From Margaritifera margaritifera (Eukaryota > Mollusca > Bivalvia > Unionida > Margaritiferidae), in contig JAQPZY010001471.1 in assembly GCA_029931535.1 (NCBI GenBank), forward strand, positions 558,001 to 622,000: DNA of 64,000 bases. The letters are read 5' to 3'. Below the pieces are notes generated by a model. The model made no database searches. It had not been told where the DNA came from and saw nothing but the letters and a program-made list of their open reading frames with translations. Position numbers and translations under genes: made by a program. Of this stretch, positions 63,840 to 64,000 are shown in pieces (position 1 is the stretch's first letter; every line of letters starts with the position of its first letter).

Positions 63840-64000
63840 GAAGGGAACATAATCCTTAAAAACTTGTAAAAATCCACTAAACATAAATTTCTAAAACATG
63901 CTGAACAAAATTCGACCAAAGTGTCCAAGCATGAAGGCCTCTTTACATTTTTACAGATGATGTTAATCCACCATCAAATATGGCCACCATTACTTGATAA
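63840..64000 (+). repeat. array B continuation, cut by the window edge
   Basis: Contains CAAAATTCGACCAAAGTGTC, AAGCATGAAGGCCTCTTTAC and ATCCACCATCAAATATGGCC ACCATTACT, a B unit running to the end of the window. Confidence 0.75.

Overview
This is eukaryotic (animal) DNA: AT-rich, with spliceosomal exons separated by introns of 2-17 kb, tRNA-derived SINEs, many TIR DNA transposons, minisatellites and microsatellites, and no operon-like organisation. The repeat style (SINE tail with a CCTTGGGCAAGGCAC-type box, minisatellite-bearing repeats with hairpin heads, dense hAT, piggyBac and pogo-like elements) fits a marine lophotrochozoan, most likely a mollusc such as a bivalve. This assignment is inferred, not proven.

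One host gene is well supported. It lies on the + strand from about 11.44 kb to at least 62.49 kb. Six exons (11450-11621, 28804-28858, 43006-43109, 45039-45093, 58811-58859, 62412-62486) have GT/AG borders and matching phases, and join into 510 nt (169 codons plus stop). They encode two tandem RRM domains that resemble the N-terminal half of IGF2BP/IMP (insulin-like growth factor 2 mRNA-binding protein), an RNA-binding regulator of mRNA localisation and stability. No KH-domain exons are seen; they may lie beyond the right edge, or this is a short RRM-only form. A second exon-like segment at 48341-48393 looks like a diverged duplicate of exon 4.

Left of the gene (1-11.4 kb) are a SINE, a decayed coding-like tract interrupted by a 22-bp minisatellite, a candidate unknown minus-strand coding exon, a recent ~400-bp tandem duplication, microsatellites and a 1.75-kb hAT-like non-autonomous element.

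The introns are almost wholly repeats. Intron 1 holds a three-level nest of transposons (22.9-27.4 kb) whose empty site survives in a second copy at 53.5 kb, a near-perfect 192-bp palindrome, a Harbinger-like element and piggyBac-like ends. Intron 2 holds a broken piggyBac transposase, a DIRS/Ty3-type RNase H scrap, a pogo-like element with a nested TTAA element, a TA-flanked 1.73-kb element and a degenerate hAT transposase. Introns 3-5 and the right end are filled by a modular repeat family: a shared hairpin head followed by one of several minisatellite arrays, apparently copied many times within this one gene. A 4.55-kb TA-flanked element fills 52.9-57.5 kb.

Nothing here forms a multi-gene pathway. 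The only functional unit I can support is the RRM gene; the rest is mobile or repetitive DNA.
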